A stretch of DNA of 64,000 bases, taken from contig NZ_KI519420.1 in the NCBI RefSeq assembly GCF_000482465.1, positions 527,147-591,146 on the forward strand, in the 5' to 3' direction. Positions 8,027-17,273 of this stretch are shown here, in pieces. The notes beneath the pieces were generated by a model. The model was not told the origin of the DNA. It did no database searches and saw nothing but the letters and a program-made list of their open reading frames with translations. The position numbers and the translations under genes were made by a program. The DNA comes from Runella limosa DSM 17973 (GTDB taxonomy: Bacteria > Bacteroidota > Bacteroidia > Cytophagales > Spirosomataceae). Every line of letters starts with the position of its first letter. Within the stretch, counting starts at the first letter, position 1.

Positions 8027-8449
8027 TTATTTGGGAAGCATGATGAAATCGTACTGCGTTTTTGAGCCTATTTCTACTGGACAACAAAAATTTATTCGAT
8101 TACTGTCTTTTAAAGAAAAATAGCCCTTGTATTTTAAAGTGTACTTTAATTTATCAAAGTACCTATTTATTACAGTTATTTTATGATAACCATTAGGAAC
8201 ATCAATCGTAGTAGAGTAATAGCCTTGTTTGTCAGTATAAATTATCTTCAGTTGATCGGCATTAGAAGCAAATACTCCTTTTTCTCCAGTAATCATAACT
8301 TGCACACTATCCACTGGCAACTTGGTATCGTTATCGGTCACTGTACCAAAGACGGTGGTTGTTCGGCTTTTAAAAGGGGTCGAAAAACAGCCTTCTGTCA
8401 GTAGCAGCACTCCCGCTGCATAGAGCCAAGGTTTTACTAATCGTTTCAT
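8027..8449 (-). CDS. Small lipoprotein, carboxypeptidase-regulatory-like fold (paralogue B)
   Basis: The second tandem copy is about 140 residues from the MKRLVKPW start; an upstream ATG at 8497 is possible. The signal peptide with TEGC, the TTVFGTVTDNDTKLPVDSVQ strand and the tail FCCPVEIGSKTQYDFIMLPK are nearly the same as in paralogue A, while the middle (MITGEKGVFASNADQ, IDVPNGYHKITV) differs. The flanking spacers at 7978-8026 and 8513-8565 are also near copies of each other, so gene plus spacer were duplicated together. Function unknown. Confidence 0.75.
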   Translation of the reverse strand: MKRLVKPWLYAAGVLLLTEGCFSTPFKSRTTTVFGTVTDNDTKLPVDSVQVMITGEKGVFASNADQLKIIYTDKQGYYSTTIDVPNGYHKITVINRYFDKLKYTLKYKGYFSLKDSNRINFCCPVEIGSKTQYDFIMLPK

Positions 8450-8637
8450 TCTCATACGTTGTTTTCGAGAAGTGAAGTTTTTGAGTTTTAGGAACATGAA
8501 AGGCTGGAAGTCTTTTGATAATTATCACGAGTCGGGTCCTCGTGCTATCGGGTGTGGATTTTGAGTTATTAGTCGTCTTTTTCTATAGTTTATAAATAAA
8601 AGACAAAATAATACAGTATTTTCATGGTGAAAGCTGT

Positions 8638-9006
8638 TTAATCGATCTTGACAATTTTGTCAATTACAATGTAAGGGGAGGCGCCAACCCCAAAGGTAGG
8701 ACAAGCATCACAGTTAAAGATTCGTCCCCAAATTCGATATTTAAAAGGCTGAGGCTTTCCCCTCACATAGGTATTCTCATAAGGTAAGATTTTTTCTTCC
8801 TGAAAGGGACAAATAAGCGGCGCATCACCTCCTTCAATGACAAACCCAGCACTTTGGTATAAATCAGCACGGGCATTTTTAACTGTTTTGATGTAGTTGT
8901 AATGTCCATTTTCAGGTCCACAGGAAGTTGGGTCTTTTTTCTTACAACTCACGCTCATCAGCAGCACAGCGGCGGCGTAGAGCAGAGGCTTAAATAATCG
9001 TTTCAT
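8638..9006 (-). CDS. Small lipoprotein sharing only the signal peptide of the family
   Basis: A product of 122 residues; an alternative ATG six bases upstream gives 124. The signal sequence MKRLFKPLLYAA with lipobox MSVSC clearly derives from the neighbouring paralogues. The mature part is unrelated to them: no VTD/GKY motifs, but several cysteines in a row of CGPENG, LICPFQEE and FNCDACPTFG, which could form disulfides. It therefore looks like a different cargo behind a shared export signal, or a very diverged member. Function not recognised. Confidence 0.6.
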   Translation of the reverse strand: MKRLFKPLLYAAAVLLMSVSCKKKDPTSCGPENGHYNYIKTVKNARADLYQSAGFVIEGGDAPLICPFQEEKILPYENTYVRGKPQPFKYRIWGRIFNCDACPTFGVGASPYIVIDKIVKID

Positions 9007-9288
9007 GTTCATACGTTGTTTTTAAAAGTGAAGTTTTAATGCAAAAATCAGGGTTTTTCATAGGCAGCAGCGTGGATAAGGGTGGATGGATGTCCAAAGA
9101 TATATGCTTTAGTTATAAAGTCAATATTGTATTTTGATTATTTAGTAATTGATAACTATATAAAACATTGTTTGTAATAATGACCCAAAAATGGGTATTT
9201 TATATATATTGGTTGTAAGTAATGTGCTTGGAAGCGAAGAGAATAAAGTTTTACATACTTTTCTGTAGTATTTTACGTTAAGGGGGTT

Positions 9289-9705
9289 TTATTGGGGAAG
9301 CATAATGAAATCATATTGCGTTTTTGAACCTATTTCTACCTTGCAGCAGTTGCCTGTTCGCTGTCCATTTAGATATGTTTGATAGCCTCGGTATTTGGGG
9401 TAAAACTTACGATCCCATAAATTTCCTACGTTAAGTGAATGAAATTCTTTTGGGGCATCAATGACTACATTGTATTTACCGTTGGTATCTGTATATACCG
9501 TTTTTAGTTCGCTACTCACAGATCCTAATATACCTTTTTCGCCATCAATTGCAATTTCAAGATTAGCTACTGGCAACTTGGTATCAAAATCCGTCACTGT
9601 CCCAAATACAGTAGTTTGTCGGCTTTTGGTGGGGTCATAGAAGCAGCCTTCTGTTAGTAGCAGCATTCCCGCTGCATACAGCCAAAGCTTTACTAATCGT
9701 TTCAT
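9289..9705 (-). CDS. Small lipoprotein, carboxypeptidase-regulatory-like fold (paralogue D)
   Basis: About 138 residues from MKRLVKLW (140 from an ATG six bases upstream). The first half is nearly identical to paralogue A through ANLEIAIDGEKGILGSVS, whereas the second half (FYPKYRGYQTYLNGQRTGNCC) has diverged. The end KVEIGSKTQYDFIMLPQ is again conserved. This mosaic of matching and differing blocks suggests gene conversion between copies. The 276-bp spacer after it (9013-9288) contains a block, GGGTGGATGGATGTCCAAAG, also found at 7457 and in modified form at 39344. Confidence 0.75.
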   Translation of the reverse strand: MKRLVKLWLYAAGMLLLTEGCFYDPTKSRQTTVFGTVTDFDTKLPVANLEIAIDGEKGILGSVSSELKTVYTDTNGKYNVVIDAPKEFHSLNVGNLWDRKFYPKYRGYQTYLNGQRTGNCCKVEIGSKTQYDFIMLPQ

Positions 9706-9816
9706 TTTCATACGTTGTTTTCGAGAAGTGAAGTTTTTGAGTTTTAGGAAAATGAAAGGCTGGAAGCCTTTTGATAATTATCACGAGTCGGAGCCTCGCG
9801 CTATCAGGTGTGAATT

Positions 9817-10224
9817 TTATTTGGGAAGCATGATGAAATCGTACTGCGTTATTGAACCTACTTGAACAGGGCAACAAAAATTTGTTTGTTTGCCATCTAA
9901 AAAAAGTAAAAAATCCCTATGTTTATAAACATTAAAAATATTATCTAAATTAAGGGAATGGTAGTTTTTAGGAACATCAATTACGGCTGAATACTTACCA
10001 TCCTTATCTGTAAATACAGTTTTTAATTTTATGCCTTTGAATGCCAATACGCCATTATTTCCCCAAATAGCTATTTCATTATTTTCGACTGGTAATTTGG
10101 TATCATTATCGATGACTGTTCCAAATATTGTTGTGGTTTGGCTTTTGGTGGAGTCAGAGAAGCAGCCTTCGGTCAGGAGCAGTACTCCCACTGCATACAG
10201 CCAAGGTTTTACTAATCGTTTCAT
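9817..10224 (-). CDS. Small lipoprotein, carboxypeptidase-regulatory-like fold (paralogue E)
   Basis: A 135-residue copy starting MKRLVKPW with no possible upstream ATG of the A/B type, which supports the short start for the whole family. It has the lipobox LTEGC, then TTIFGTVIDNDTKLPVENNE and VFTDKDGKYSAVIDVPKNYH, and ends FCCPVQVGSITQYDFIMLPK. It lies at the 5' end of the array, 72 bp from the Lrp-type gene on the same strand. The interrupted copy at 38943 is closest to this one. Function unknown. Confidence 0.75.
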   Translation of the reverse strand: MKRLVKPWLYAVGVLLLTEGCFSDSTKSQTTTIFGTVIDNDTKLPVENNEIAIWGNNGVLAFKGIKLKTVFTDKDGKYSAVIDVPKNYHSLNLDNIFNVYKHRDFLLFLDGKQTNFCCPVQVGSITQYDFIMLPK

Positions 10225-10295
10225 TTTTATAAGTTGTTTTTAAAAGTAAATATAAACAACTATAAGGAGAATAAATGCTAAAAAAATAATTATCA

Positions 10296-10766
10296 TCACT
10301 TTACCGTATAACTCCAACTGTGCTTAATGACTTTGAGTGAAAAGGTACTGTTGAGCGTGCCTATATTTTCAATTTTTGACAATTTGTTTCGGACAAAGTG
10401 GTGGTATTCGTCCAAACTCCCCACGTTGATTTTTAACAAGAAATCTACTTGCCCCGCCATGTGGTAGCACTCTTGTACTTCCTCCAACTTTTGAATTTCT
10501 TCTTCAAAGCTCTCAATAAATGCCTTGTCGTGGTAACGCATCGACACTTGGCAAAAGATTGTAATGGGCTGTCCAAGCAAGTCTTTGTCCAAAATAGCCA
10601 CGTACTGTTTAATAAACCCAAGCTGCTCCAAACGCTTGATTCGCTCATAAACGGGCGACAAGGTAAGGCCCAACCGAGCCGCCAATTCTTTGGTCGTGAG
10701 CTTGGCATCGGCCTGCAAAAGCCGCAGTAGTTTTTTGTCAATGTCATCAAGTGATTCGAGTGCCAT
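10296..10766 (-). CDS. Lrp/AsnC-family transcriptional regulator
   Basis: A 156-residue protein with the usual Lrp layout: an N-terminal winged helix-turn-helix (DKKLLRLLQADAKLTTKELA followed by SPVYERIKRLE) and a C-terminal RAM ligand-binding domain (about residues 70-150, with MAGQVDFLLKI). Such proteins bind DNA as octamers or dimers and sense amino acids. It is divergent from the threonine-degradation genes, so local control of tdh-kbl in response to an amino acid is the natural inference. The intergenic region is 183 bp. Confidence 0.93.
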   Translation of the reverse strand: MALESLDDIDKKLLRLLQADAKLTTKELAARLGLTLSPVYERIKRLEQLGFIKQYVAILDKDLLGQPITIFCQVSMRYHDKAFIESFEEEIQKLEEVQECYHMAGQVDFLLKINVGSLDEYHHFVRNKLSKIENIGTLNSTFSLKVIKHSWSYTVK

Positions 10767-10888
10767 AAAATTTTCTTTTTATACTATCTCAATTTAATCC
10801 TGTTTAGTGATATTTTCTTTAAAAGAAATAAAATTCAGTAAAATTAATGGATTTTTTGGGATAATGTGCGTCAATAGTAGTGTCTATA

Positions 10889-10896
10889 TAACTTTG
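10889..10896 (+). promoter_or_regulatory. Bacteroidota -7 element for the threonine dehydrogenase operon
   Basis: TAACTTTG fits the TAnnTTTG -7 consensus of the Bacteroidota primary sigma factor, 53 bp before the tdh start. No convincing -33 TTG lies at the usual spacing, which would fit a promoter that needs an activator. Confidence 0.5.
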
Positions 10897-10949
10897 CGCC
10901 GTTAATTACACTTCATCAAAAGTTAAAAATCAGCTAAAACGCCACAGTT

Positions 10950-11894
10950 ATGAAACAGGAAACGATTTTAGTGATTGGCGCAAATGGTCAGATTGGAACG
11001 GCATTGTTGCCTCATTTACAACGCCTCTACGGCTGGGAGAATGTCATTGCCAGCGACCTCCGAGCGGGAGAAAACCAACAAGCAATTTTTGAACGCCTAG
11101 ATGCCACCGACGCCACGATGCTCGCCAGCGTTGTGCAACGTTACCGCGTTACTCAAATTTATCATTTGGCGGCGATTCTTTCGGCCAAAGGCGAGGCTGA
11201 CCCGCTTTGGGCGTGGAACCTCAACATGCAAACCCTGCTCAACGTACTGGAAGTAGCTCGCCTCCACCAAGTCAAAAAAGTATTTGTACCGAGTTCTATT
11301 GCGGCTTTTGGCACGCAGGCTCCCAAGTACGAAACGCCGCAATCGGCCCTGCTCGACCCCTCAACGGTCTATGGCATTAGCAAAGTGGCCGCCGAAAACT
11401 GGTCGGTTTATTACCACAAACGCTATGGCCTCGATGTGCGCTCGCTGCGCTACCCAGGCGTTATTAGTTACCAATCTATGCCTGGTGGCGGCACTACCGA
11501 CTACGCCGTTGCCATTTACCACGAGGCCGTCCAAGGCAACCGTTTCGAGTGCTTTTTAGCGGCTGATACCTTGTTGCCCATGATTTACATGGACGATGCC
11601 CTCCGCGCTACGTTGGAATTGATGGAAGCCCCCGAAGCGGCCATCACGGTACGGACGTCGTACAATTTGGCTGGCATGAGCTTTACCCCTGCCCAAGTGG
11701 CGGCTTCTATTCAGACGTATTTTCCTGATTTTCAGGTTGACTACAAACCCGATTTCCGTCAAGCGATTGCTGACTCATGGCCCAAAACCATTGACGATTC
11801 GGTCGCACGGCGCGATTGGGGCTGGAAACCCCGCTTCGATTTGCCCAAAATGACGAAAGAAATGATTACCCACCTCACCGAAAAAGTTATCTAA
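10950..11894 (+). CDS. tdh: L-threonine 3-dehydrogenase, short-chain (epimerase-like) type
   Basis: A 314-residue extended SDR. The NAD site is GANGQIG at 10-16, and the catalytic set is Ser115/116, Tyr141 and Lys145 (VYGISK). The sequence follows the SDR-type threonine dehydrogenases ([21 protein letters not shown]), not the zinc-dependent E. coli enzyme. It oxidises L-threonine to 2-amino-3-ketobutyrate with NAD. The next gene, 4 bp downstream, encodes the CoA-dependent lyase that consumes the unstable product, so the two form an operon that turns threonine into glycine and acetyl-CoA. Confidence 0.92.
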   Translation: MKQETILVIGANGQIGTALLPHLQRLYGWENVIASDLRAGENQQAIFERLDATDATMLASVVQRYRVTQIYHLAAILSAKGEADPLWAWNLNMQTLLNVLEVARLHQVKKVFVPSSIAAFGTQAPKYETPQSALLDPSTVYGISKVAAENWSVYYHKRYGLDVRSLRYPGVISYQSMPGGGTTDYAVAIYHEAVQGNRFECFLAADTLLPMIYMDDALRATLELMEAPEAAITVRTSYNLAGMSFTPAQVAASIQTYFPDFQVDYKPDFRQAIADSWPKTIDDSVARRDWGWKPRFDLPKMTKEMITHLTEKVI

Positions 11895-11898
11895 ACGT

Positions 11899-13092
11899 AT
11901 GTACGCAAGCATCAAAAACGAACTCCAACAGGAACTAAACGCCCTCAAAGAAGCAGGGCTTTATAAATCAGAACGTATTATTGTATCGCCACAATCGGCA
12001 GAAATCACCGTGCAAGACGGCCGCGAAGTACTGAATTTTTGTGCCAACAATTACTTGGGATTATCATCTCATCCTGAGGTTATCAAAGCTGCCCACGAAG
12101 CCCTCGAAACGCACGGTTTTGGCCTTTCGTCCGTACGGTTTATTTGTGGTACACAAGATATTCACAAAGAACTTGAGCGCCAAACTGCCGCTTTTGTGGG
12201 GGCCGAAGATTGCATTTTGTACGCCGCTGCGTTTGATGCCAACGGCGGTGTTTTTGAGCCGTTGTTGGGAGAAGAAGACGCCATCATCTCCGACGAACTC
12301 AATCACGCGTCCATCATCGACGGGATTCGTTTGTGCAAAGCCAAACGCTTCCGTTACCAGCACAACAACATGGAGGATTTGGAAGCGCAACTCCGCGCGA
12401 GTGCCTCGTGTCGCCGCCGATTGATTGTCACCGACGGCGTATTTTCGATGGACGGAACGATTGCTCAATTGGATAAAATCTGCGACTTGGCCGACCAATA
12501 CCAAGCGTTGGTGATGGTGGACGAATGCCACGCCAGCGGTTTTATGGGCAAAACAGGCCGTGGTACGCCCGAACACAAAGGTGTTTTGGGTCGAATAGAC
12601 ATTATCACTGGTACGTATGGCAAAGCCTTGGGTGGCGCGTCGGGTGGTTTTACGGCGGCTCGTAAAGAAATCGTTGAGTTGTTGCGTCAGCGTTCACGGC
12701 CGTATTTGTTTTCCAATACCCTCGCTCCTTCCATCGTAGGTGCGTCGCTCAAAGTATTAGAATTGCTCCGCCAATCGACTGCTTTGCGCGATAAACTCGA
12801 AGCCAACACCCGCTATTTTAGAGAAGCCATGACCGCAGCGGGTTTTGACATTTTGCCAGGCGAGCACCCGATTGTTCCCATTATGTTGTACGACGCGCCT
12901 CTGGCGCAGGAGTTTGCCAAACAATTGTTGGAAGAAGGTATTTACGTCATCGGCTTTTTCTATCCAGTAGTTCCCAAAGGCAAAGCCCGAATTCGGGTAC
13001 AAATTTCGGCGGGTCACGAGCCAGAACACTTACAACGCGCCGTCGAAGCGTTTGTAAAAGTGGGACAACGTCTGGGGGTTATTGCTGGCTAA
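11899..13092 (+). CDS. kbl: Glycine C-acetyltransferase (2-amino-3-ketobutyrate CoA ligase)
   Basis: A 397-residue PLP enzyme of the alpha-oxoamine synthase family. The PLP lysine is Lys242 in [14 protein letters not shown]. Asp208 and His211 (VDECHASG) contact the cofactor, and His136 stacks on the ring. The opening [15 protein letters not shown] is typical of Kbl. It cleaves 2-amino-3-ketobutyrate with CoA to glycine and acetyl-CoA. It follows the dehydrogenase by 4 bp. A 7-keto-8-aminopelargonate synthase is the nearest alternative, but the tdh partner settles the assignment. Confidence 0.96.
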   Translation: MYASIKNELQQELNALKEAGLYKSERIIVSPQSAEITVQDGREVLNFCANNYLGLSSHPEVIKAAHEALETHGFGLSSVRFICGTQDIHKELERQTAAFVGAEDCILYAAAFDANGGVFEPLLGEEDAIISDELNHASIIDGIRLCKAKRFRYQHNNMEDLEAQLRASASCRRRLIVTDGVFSMDGTIAQLDKICDLADQYQALVMVDECHASGFMGKTGRGTPEHKGVLGRIDIITGTYGKALGGASGGFTAARKEIVELLRQRSRPYLFSNTLAPSIVGASLKVLELLRQSTALRDKLEANTRYFREAMTAAGFDILPGEHPIVPIMLYDAPLAQEFAKQLLEEGIYVIGFFYPVVPKGKARIRVQISAGHEPEHLQRAVEAFVKVGQRLGVIAG

Positions 13093-13096
13093 ACTT

Positions 13097-13190
13097 TTCC
13101 CGCAGATTGACGCAGATTTTAAACCGCAGATGTTCGCAGACTATTATCAGCGCTACTCTGCGAGTCAAATCTGCGTCAATCTGCGGGGAA
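13097..13190. repeat. Palindromic repeat at the left border of the fucose cluster
   Basis: The ends form an inverted repeat (13097-13119 against 13167-13190, CCCGCAGATTGACGCAGATTT and complement, one extra G). In addition, bases 13099-13153 match the reverse complement of 21406-21460 at 54 of 55 positions. The element sits between the convergent kbl and AraC genes. The sequence type CCGCAGATTGACGCAGATT is, from memory, seen as a dispersed repeat in other Bacteroidota. Confidence 0.9.
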
Positions 13191-13209
13191 CAATAGATAA
13201 AAAAGCCAT

Positions 13210-14082
13210 CTAACGTAAAGTACTTATTTGAGCCCGAAACTCTCTGGGCGTACGTTGGTGTATTTTTTTAAACGAACGGTTGAAATATGAGACGTTACTG
13301 TACCCACTCTCGAAAGCTACTTGCGTAATCGGTAAGTCAGTTTGCTGTAAAAGCTGACAGGCAAATGCGATGCGTACTTCGTTTAAAAAATCTGAAAAAG
13401 TGCGGTAAGTAAGGTTTTTAAAGAAACGGCAAAACGAATGTAATTGTAACCCTGCCACCGAAGCAGCTTGCTCAATGGTGAGGTCTTCCCTGAAGTTTTG
13501 CTGAATGTACTCCATCAATCGCGAAACGCGGTTTTGATTTTTATCCGTAAAAGTAGAAAGCAATGGGGCTCTATTGAGCCAAATCATGTCTTCGGGCTCA
13601 AGTAAAAGCACCATAATCTGTAAGAAAGAGGACAATAACTGCATATTCTTACTGTTTAACATGTCTTGCAAGTAGCCAATAATGCGCTCCTTTTTCTTCC
13701 CAAAAAAGCTAATTCCTTTTTTAGACTGCACAAAAAACTCTTCCAACAACTTTGTGTCCATAAAAGGCTTTAAGTATTCCGTTAACGTAATGGGATTGAT
13801 GTATAAAGCCACTGACACCGCAGGCTCATGCTCGCTGGCGGCGTTAAATTCACTGTACCATACGTGAGGGACATTGGGCCCAACAAATGTTAAATCTCCG
13901 CACTCAAAGCGTTCGATAGTTCCCCCAATAATCCGAGTACCAGCACCCGATAAAATATAAACTAGCTGACATTCATTGTGAAAATGGAAGTCGGTGGCAA
14001 ACGATGACCGTACAATTTGCTTGACCACAAAGGGTTTTTGAGCGGTTGTAAAATCGGGTAAAAGGGTATAGGTAGCTTTCAT
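13210..14082 (-). CDS. AraC-family regulator, probably of fucose utilisation
   Basis: A 290-residue protein with an N-terminal cupin-like sensor (VRSSFATDFHFHNECQLVYI at about 25-45, GDLTFVGPNVPH) and a C-terminal pair of helix-turn-helix motifs at about 190-286 (LTIEQAASVAGLQLHSFCRF; ITQVAFESGYSNVSYFNRSF, then RTPREFRAQ). This is the arrangement of sugar-responsive activators such as RhaS and AraC. It is divergent from the first fucosidase, 122 bp away, and lies just inside the repeat, so an L-fucose-linked inducer is likely but inferred. Confidence 0.88.
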   Translation of the reverse strand: MKATYTLLPDFTTAQKPFVVKQIVRSSFATDFHFHNECQLVYILSGAGTRIIGGTIERFECGDLTFVGPNVPHVWYSEFNAASEHEPAVSVALYINPITLTEYLKPFMDTKLLEEFFVQSKKGISFFGKKKERIIGYLQDMLNSKNMQLLSSFLQIMVLLLEPEDMIWLNRAPLLSTFTDKNQNRVSRLMEYIQQNFREDLTIEQAASVAGLQLHSFCRFFKNLTYRTFSDFLNEVRIAFACQLLQQTDLPITQVAFESGYSNVSYFNRSFKKIHQRTPREFRAQISTLR

Positions 14083-14204
14083 TTTTACGGGTGTGTCTCA
14101 TTTTTGCAAATATAGTATTGATAAATAGCAACCTAAAATAGGTTTTTGCCAAAAAACGCCCATTATTTTGTACAATTCCTTTGACTTACCCATTATTCTT
14201 TCCA

Positions 14205-15878
14205 ATGAAGAAGCTTTTTATTATTCTTTGCCTGTTTGTCCATGTACAAGTATCGGCCCAGCAATTGGCCAAACCCTCTGCTGTTCAGTACAAATGGCAG
14301 GAACAAGGACGCATTATGTTTATCCACTTTGGGGTGGCCACTTGGCTCGGCCAAGAGTACGACGAGACGGGCGAATTTGACATTTCTCGCATCAATCCTA
14401 CCAAACTCGACACCGATCAATGGTGCGAGGTAGCCAAGTCGTGGGGTGCCAAAGAAATCATTTTTGTGGCCAAACACGCGGGTAGTTTTTGCTGGTGGCC
14501 TACCCACACCACCGAGTATTGCGTCAGGAATATTCCGTGGAAAAACGGCAAAGGAGACCTTATAAAAGATTTGGTAAGTTCCTGCAAGAAAGCGGGGTTA
14601 AACTTGGGTATTTACATTTATCCTGGTGACATCAAATGGGGGGCAGGGCTCGGAAGCGGAGGAATCACCAAAGACCCTTCCAAACAGGAGGCGTACAACA
14701 AGATTTTCAGGCAACAACTCACCGAGGTGTTGGCCAATTATGGCGATATGCTCGAAGTCTGGTTTGATGGCTCTTGCAAGGTGCCCGTGAGCGATATTTT
14801 GCAAAAATATGCTTCCAAAGCGGTCATCTTCCAAGGCTCCGATGCTACCATCCGTTGGCCAGGCACGGAGAGCGGTATCCTTCATTATCCCGTTTGGAAT
14901 TCCCTCCAAGGAAAGGTTTTAAAGTCGGGCGTAGCAACCCAATACGATGATGACCCCGATGGCGACGTTTGGGCACCTTTGGAAGCCGATGTCACTTTGT
15001 ACAACCACAATTGGTTTTGGTCACCCAAAAACGAAGCCAAGCGCCGCTCGGTGGAAGAGTTGATGGAGATTTATTACAAATCGGTTGGCCACGGAGGTAC
15101 GTTACTGCTCAATTCTACCCCCGATACGACGGGGCTTATCCCAGCAGGAGATGTAAAAAGATATGCTGAGTTTGGGGCAGAAATCAACCGACGGTTTAAG
15201 CAACCTTTGGCGGAAGTAAAAAATAAAGCCGCCAACGAAGCGATCTTGTCGCTTGAAAAACCAACGAAAATTAATCACCTGATCTTGAAAGAAGACTACC
15301 GACAAGGCCACAGAATCAGAAAATATGAAGTGTGGGGACTTACCAAAAACAAGTGGGAAAAACTGACAACAGGTAGCTCCATTGGTGTCACCAAAATTGA
15401 TTATTTCGACGACGTTGAAGTTGCGGCGATAAAATTAAAAGTGACCGAGCACAAAGGTACTCCCCTGATTAGGAGTTTGGCAGCCTATTACGTGCCTGAT
15501 TTTGAACTTCCAAAAGCTGAGAAAGAAGCCAAAGAATACACCATTTTGCAGGAATGGGATACCAAAGGTTTTGTCAATGGTAAAGGCCAAATGAGTATTG
15601 ATTTAGGAAAGTACATCACCGCACCGGGTCAATACGAAGTGAGTTTTACCAATGCGGTCAGCGTGACGGGGATGTGGGTAGAAAAAGCTGAAATTATTTT
15701 TGACAAAGACCCCAATACGCTTCAGGAATTTATTCAAAGAAAACCCAAAGAAAATGTATTTTTTATCAATCGAACGGGCCAAATTGACAAAGGGACAAGC
15801 TCAATCCTGAATGTAGTGATGCGCTCGGATAATAGTTCTTTTCAAAATAAAGGTTTTGTGAAAATCAGAAAACGTTGA
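14205..15878 (+). CDS. Alpha-L-fucosidase, glycoside hydrolase family 29 (first copy)
   Basis: The start at 14205 gives MKKLFIILCLF and a signal peptide ending VSAQQ; an ATG at 14181 would place eight odd residues before it. The GH29 catalytic barrel covers about residues 25-340: RIMFIHFGVATW, VAKHAGSFCWWPTHTTEY, and LEVWFDGS with the nucleophile Asp188. The C-terminal region (about 340-557) has beta-sandwich features. The enzyme hydrolyses terminal alpha-L-fucose from glycans outside the cytoplasm. It is the first gene of the fucose cluster and is followed by a hairpin, so it may be expressed separately from the genes behind it. At 557 residues it is longer than minimal GH29 enzymes. Confidence 0.92.
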   Translation: MKKLFIILCLFVHVQVSAQQLAKPSAVQYKWQEQGRIMFIHFGVATWLGQEYDETGEFDISRINPTKLDTDQWCEVAKSWGAKEIIFVAKHAGSFCWWPTHTTEYCVRNIPWKNGKGDLIKDLVSSCKKAGLNLGIYIYPGDIKWGAGLGSGGITKDPSKQEAYNKIFRQQLTEVLANYGDMLEVWFDGSCKVPVSDILQKYASKAVIFQGSDATIRWPGTESGILHYPVWNSLQGKVLKSGVATQYDDDPDGDVWAPLEADVTLYNHNWFWSPKNEAKRRSVEELMEIYYKSVGHGGTLLLNSTPDTTGLIPAGDVKRYAEFGAEINRRFKQPLAEVKNKAANEAILSLEKPTKINHLILKEDYRQGHRIRKYEVWGLTKNKWEKLTTGSSIGVTKIDYFDDVEVAAIKLKVTEHKGTPLIRSLAAYYVPDFELPKAEKEAKEYTILQEWDTKGFVNGKGQMSIDLGKYITAPGQYEVSFTNAVSVTGMWVEKAEIIFDKDPNTLQEFIQRKPKENVFFINRTGQIDKGTSSILNVVMRSDNSSFQNKGFVKIRKR

Positions 15879-15905
15879 CAAGGAAGTAAGTAATTGTGCA
15901 AAAAT

Positions 15906-15968
15906 AGACTTTCCAAGTTTTATGCTTATACTATTGATAATCAGAAGATTTATAAACTTGGAAAGTCT
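15906..15968. terminator. Hairpin with 15-bp stem AGACTTTCCAAGTTT
   Basis: AGACTTTCCAAGTTT at 15906-15920 pairs perfectly with 15954-15968 across a 33-base loop. The same 15-mer forms a tight hairpin at 34558-34590, so it is a dispersed module that probably also works as a terminator or mRNA stabiliser after the first fucosidase. Confidence 0.6.
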
Positions 15969-16034
15969 TGTCTAATTCTGCTCATATACTTAATCCGTTA
16001 AAGAAATAGAAACAATTATACCCTCGAAACCTTT

Positions 16035-17261
16035 ATGGTTATCTCTGCTATTGAGGTACTTGACAGACGTTTTGACCTCCCCAATGGGTCGGGCTCAGAT
16101 GCAACCCACACTGATCCACAATATGCCTATGCGGTTTGTGTGTTAAAAACCGACACCTCCTTGGAAGGAATAGGGTTGGCTTTTACCTTGGGGGCGGGCA
16201 CTGATTTGGTTTGTCAAGCCATTCAATTTTTATCCGAAAAATTGGCAGGTCAGGAGATTGAAGCCTTAATGGCCAACTTCGGGACTACCTATCGCTCGCT
16301 GGTTGACTCTCCTTCTTACCGTTGGTTGGGACCCCACAAAGGCGTCGTTCATTTAGCATTGGCCGCGATTGTCAATGCTTGCTACGATCTTTGGGCCAAA
16401 TCGCGTCAGATACCTCTTTGGAAACTATTGCTGGACTTATCACCCGAAGAGCTCGTAAATACGCTGGATTTGAGTTATTTAGAAGACGAACTCACCCGTG
16501 AGCAGGCCATTCAATTACTCAAAGAACAGTATAAGACGCGAGACAATAGAAATTCGATACTTACTACTGGCTACAAAGGCTACGATACCTCGGTGGGTTG
16601 GTTTAATTTTTCGGACGAGCTCATCGTTGAAAAAACCAAGCAAGCCCTCGACAAAGGCTTCACCGCCCTGAAACTAAAAGTAGGTTCGGATGACCCTCTC
16701 CGCGACCTCCGCCGTGCCGCGTTGATTCGGCAAACGGCAGGAGATGCCGCCACCATCATGCTGGATGCCAATCAAAAATGGAATGTACCGCAAGCCTTGG
16801 ATATTTGTCAGCGGCTGGGCAGTATCAACCCGTATTGGATTGAAGAACCTACGCACCCTGATGATGTATTTGGGCATCAGGCCATTGGCCGAGCCATTGC
16901 CCCTTTTAAAGTGGCCACGGGCGAGCACATTCCCAATAAGGTAATTTTCAAGAACTTTCTGCAAGCCAAGGCCATGGATTTTTGCCAGGTTGATGCCGTG
17001 CGGGTAGGGGGAGTTTCGGAGTTTTTGACGGTTAGTTTATTGGCCAAAAAATTCAATATTCCAGTACTCCCCCACGTGGGCGACATGGGCCAGATTCATC
17101 AGCATTTGGTGCTTTTTAATCACATTGGGATGGGGCACGAAAACCTGTTTTTAGAGCATATTCCGCATTTACGCCCCTATTTTGTGCATCCAGCCAATAT
17201 CGTTGGGGGCTATTATCAAGTGCCTCAGGAAGCAGGCAGCAGCAGTGATTTGAAACCCTAA
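16035..17261 (+). CDS. L-fuconate dehydratase, enolase superfamily
   Basis: A 408-residue protein. The catalytic layout matches the fuconate dehydratase branch of the mandelate racemase group: ALKLKVG with Lys213 and Lys215, metal ligands Asp244 (MLDANQKW), Glu270 (WIEEPTHPDD) and Glu297 (ATGEH), and general acid/base His347 in LPHVGDMGQ. It removes water from L-fuconate to give 2-keto-3-deoxy-L-fuconate in the non-phosphorylating fucose pathway. The SDR gene follows by 12 bp and is the logical partner. The start at 16035 gives MVISAIEVLDRRFDLPNGSG, the usual beginning of this family. Confidence 0.92.
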   Translation: MVISAIEVLDRRFDLPNGSGSDATHTDPQYAYAVCVLKTDTSLEGIGLAFTLGAGTDLVCQAIQFLSEKLAGQEIEALMANFGTTYRSLVDSPSYRWLGPHKGVVHLALAAIVNACYDLWAKSRQIPLWKLLLDLSPEELVNTLDLSYLEDELTREQAIQLLKEQYKTRDNRNSILTTGYKGYDTSVGWFNFSDELIVEKTKQALDKGFTALKLKVGSDDPLRDLRRAALIRQTAGDAATIMLDANQKWNVPQALDICQRLGSINPYWIEEPTHPDDVFGHQAIGRAIAPFKVATGEHIPNKVIFKNFLQAKAMDFCQVDAVRVGGVSEFLTVSLLAKKFNIPVLPHVGDMGQIHQHLVLFNHIGMGHENLFLEHIPHLRPYFVHPANIVGGYYQVPQEAGSSSDLKP

Positions 17262-17273
17262 GCCACCAAAAAT

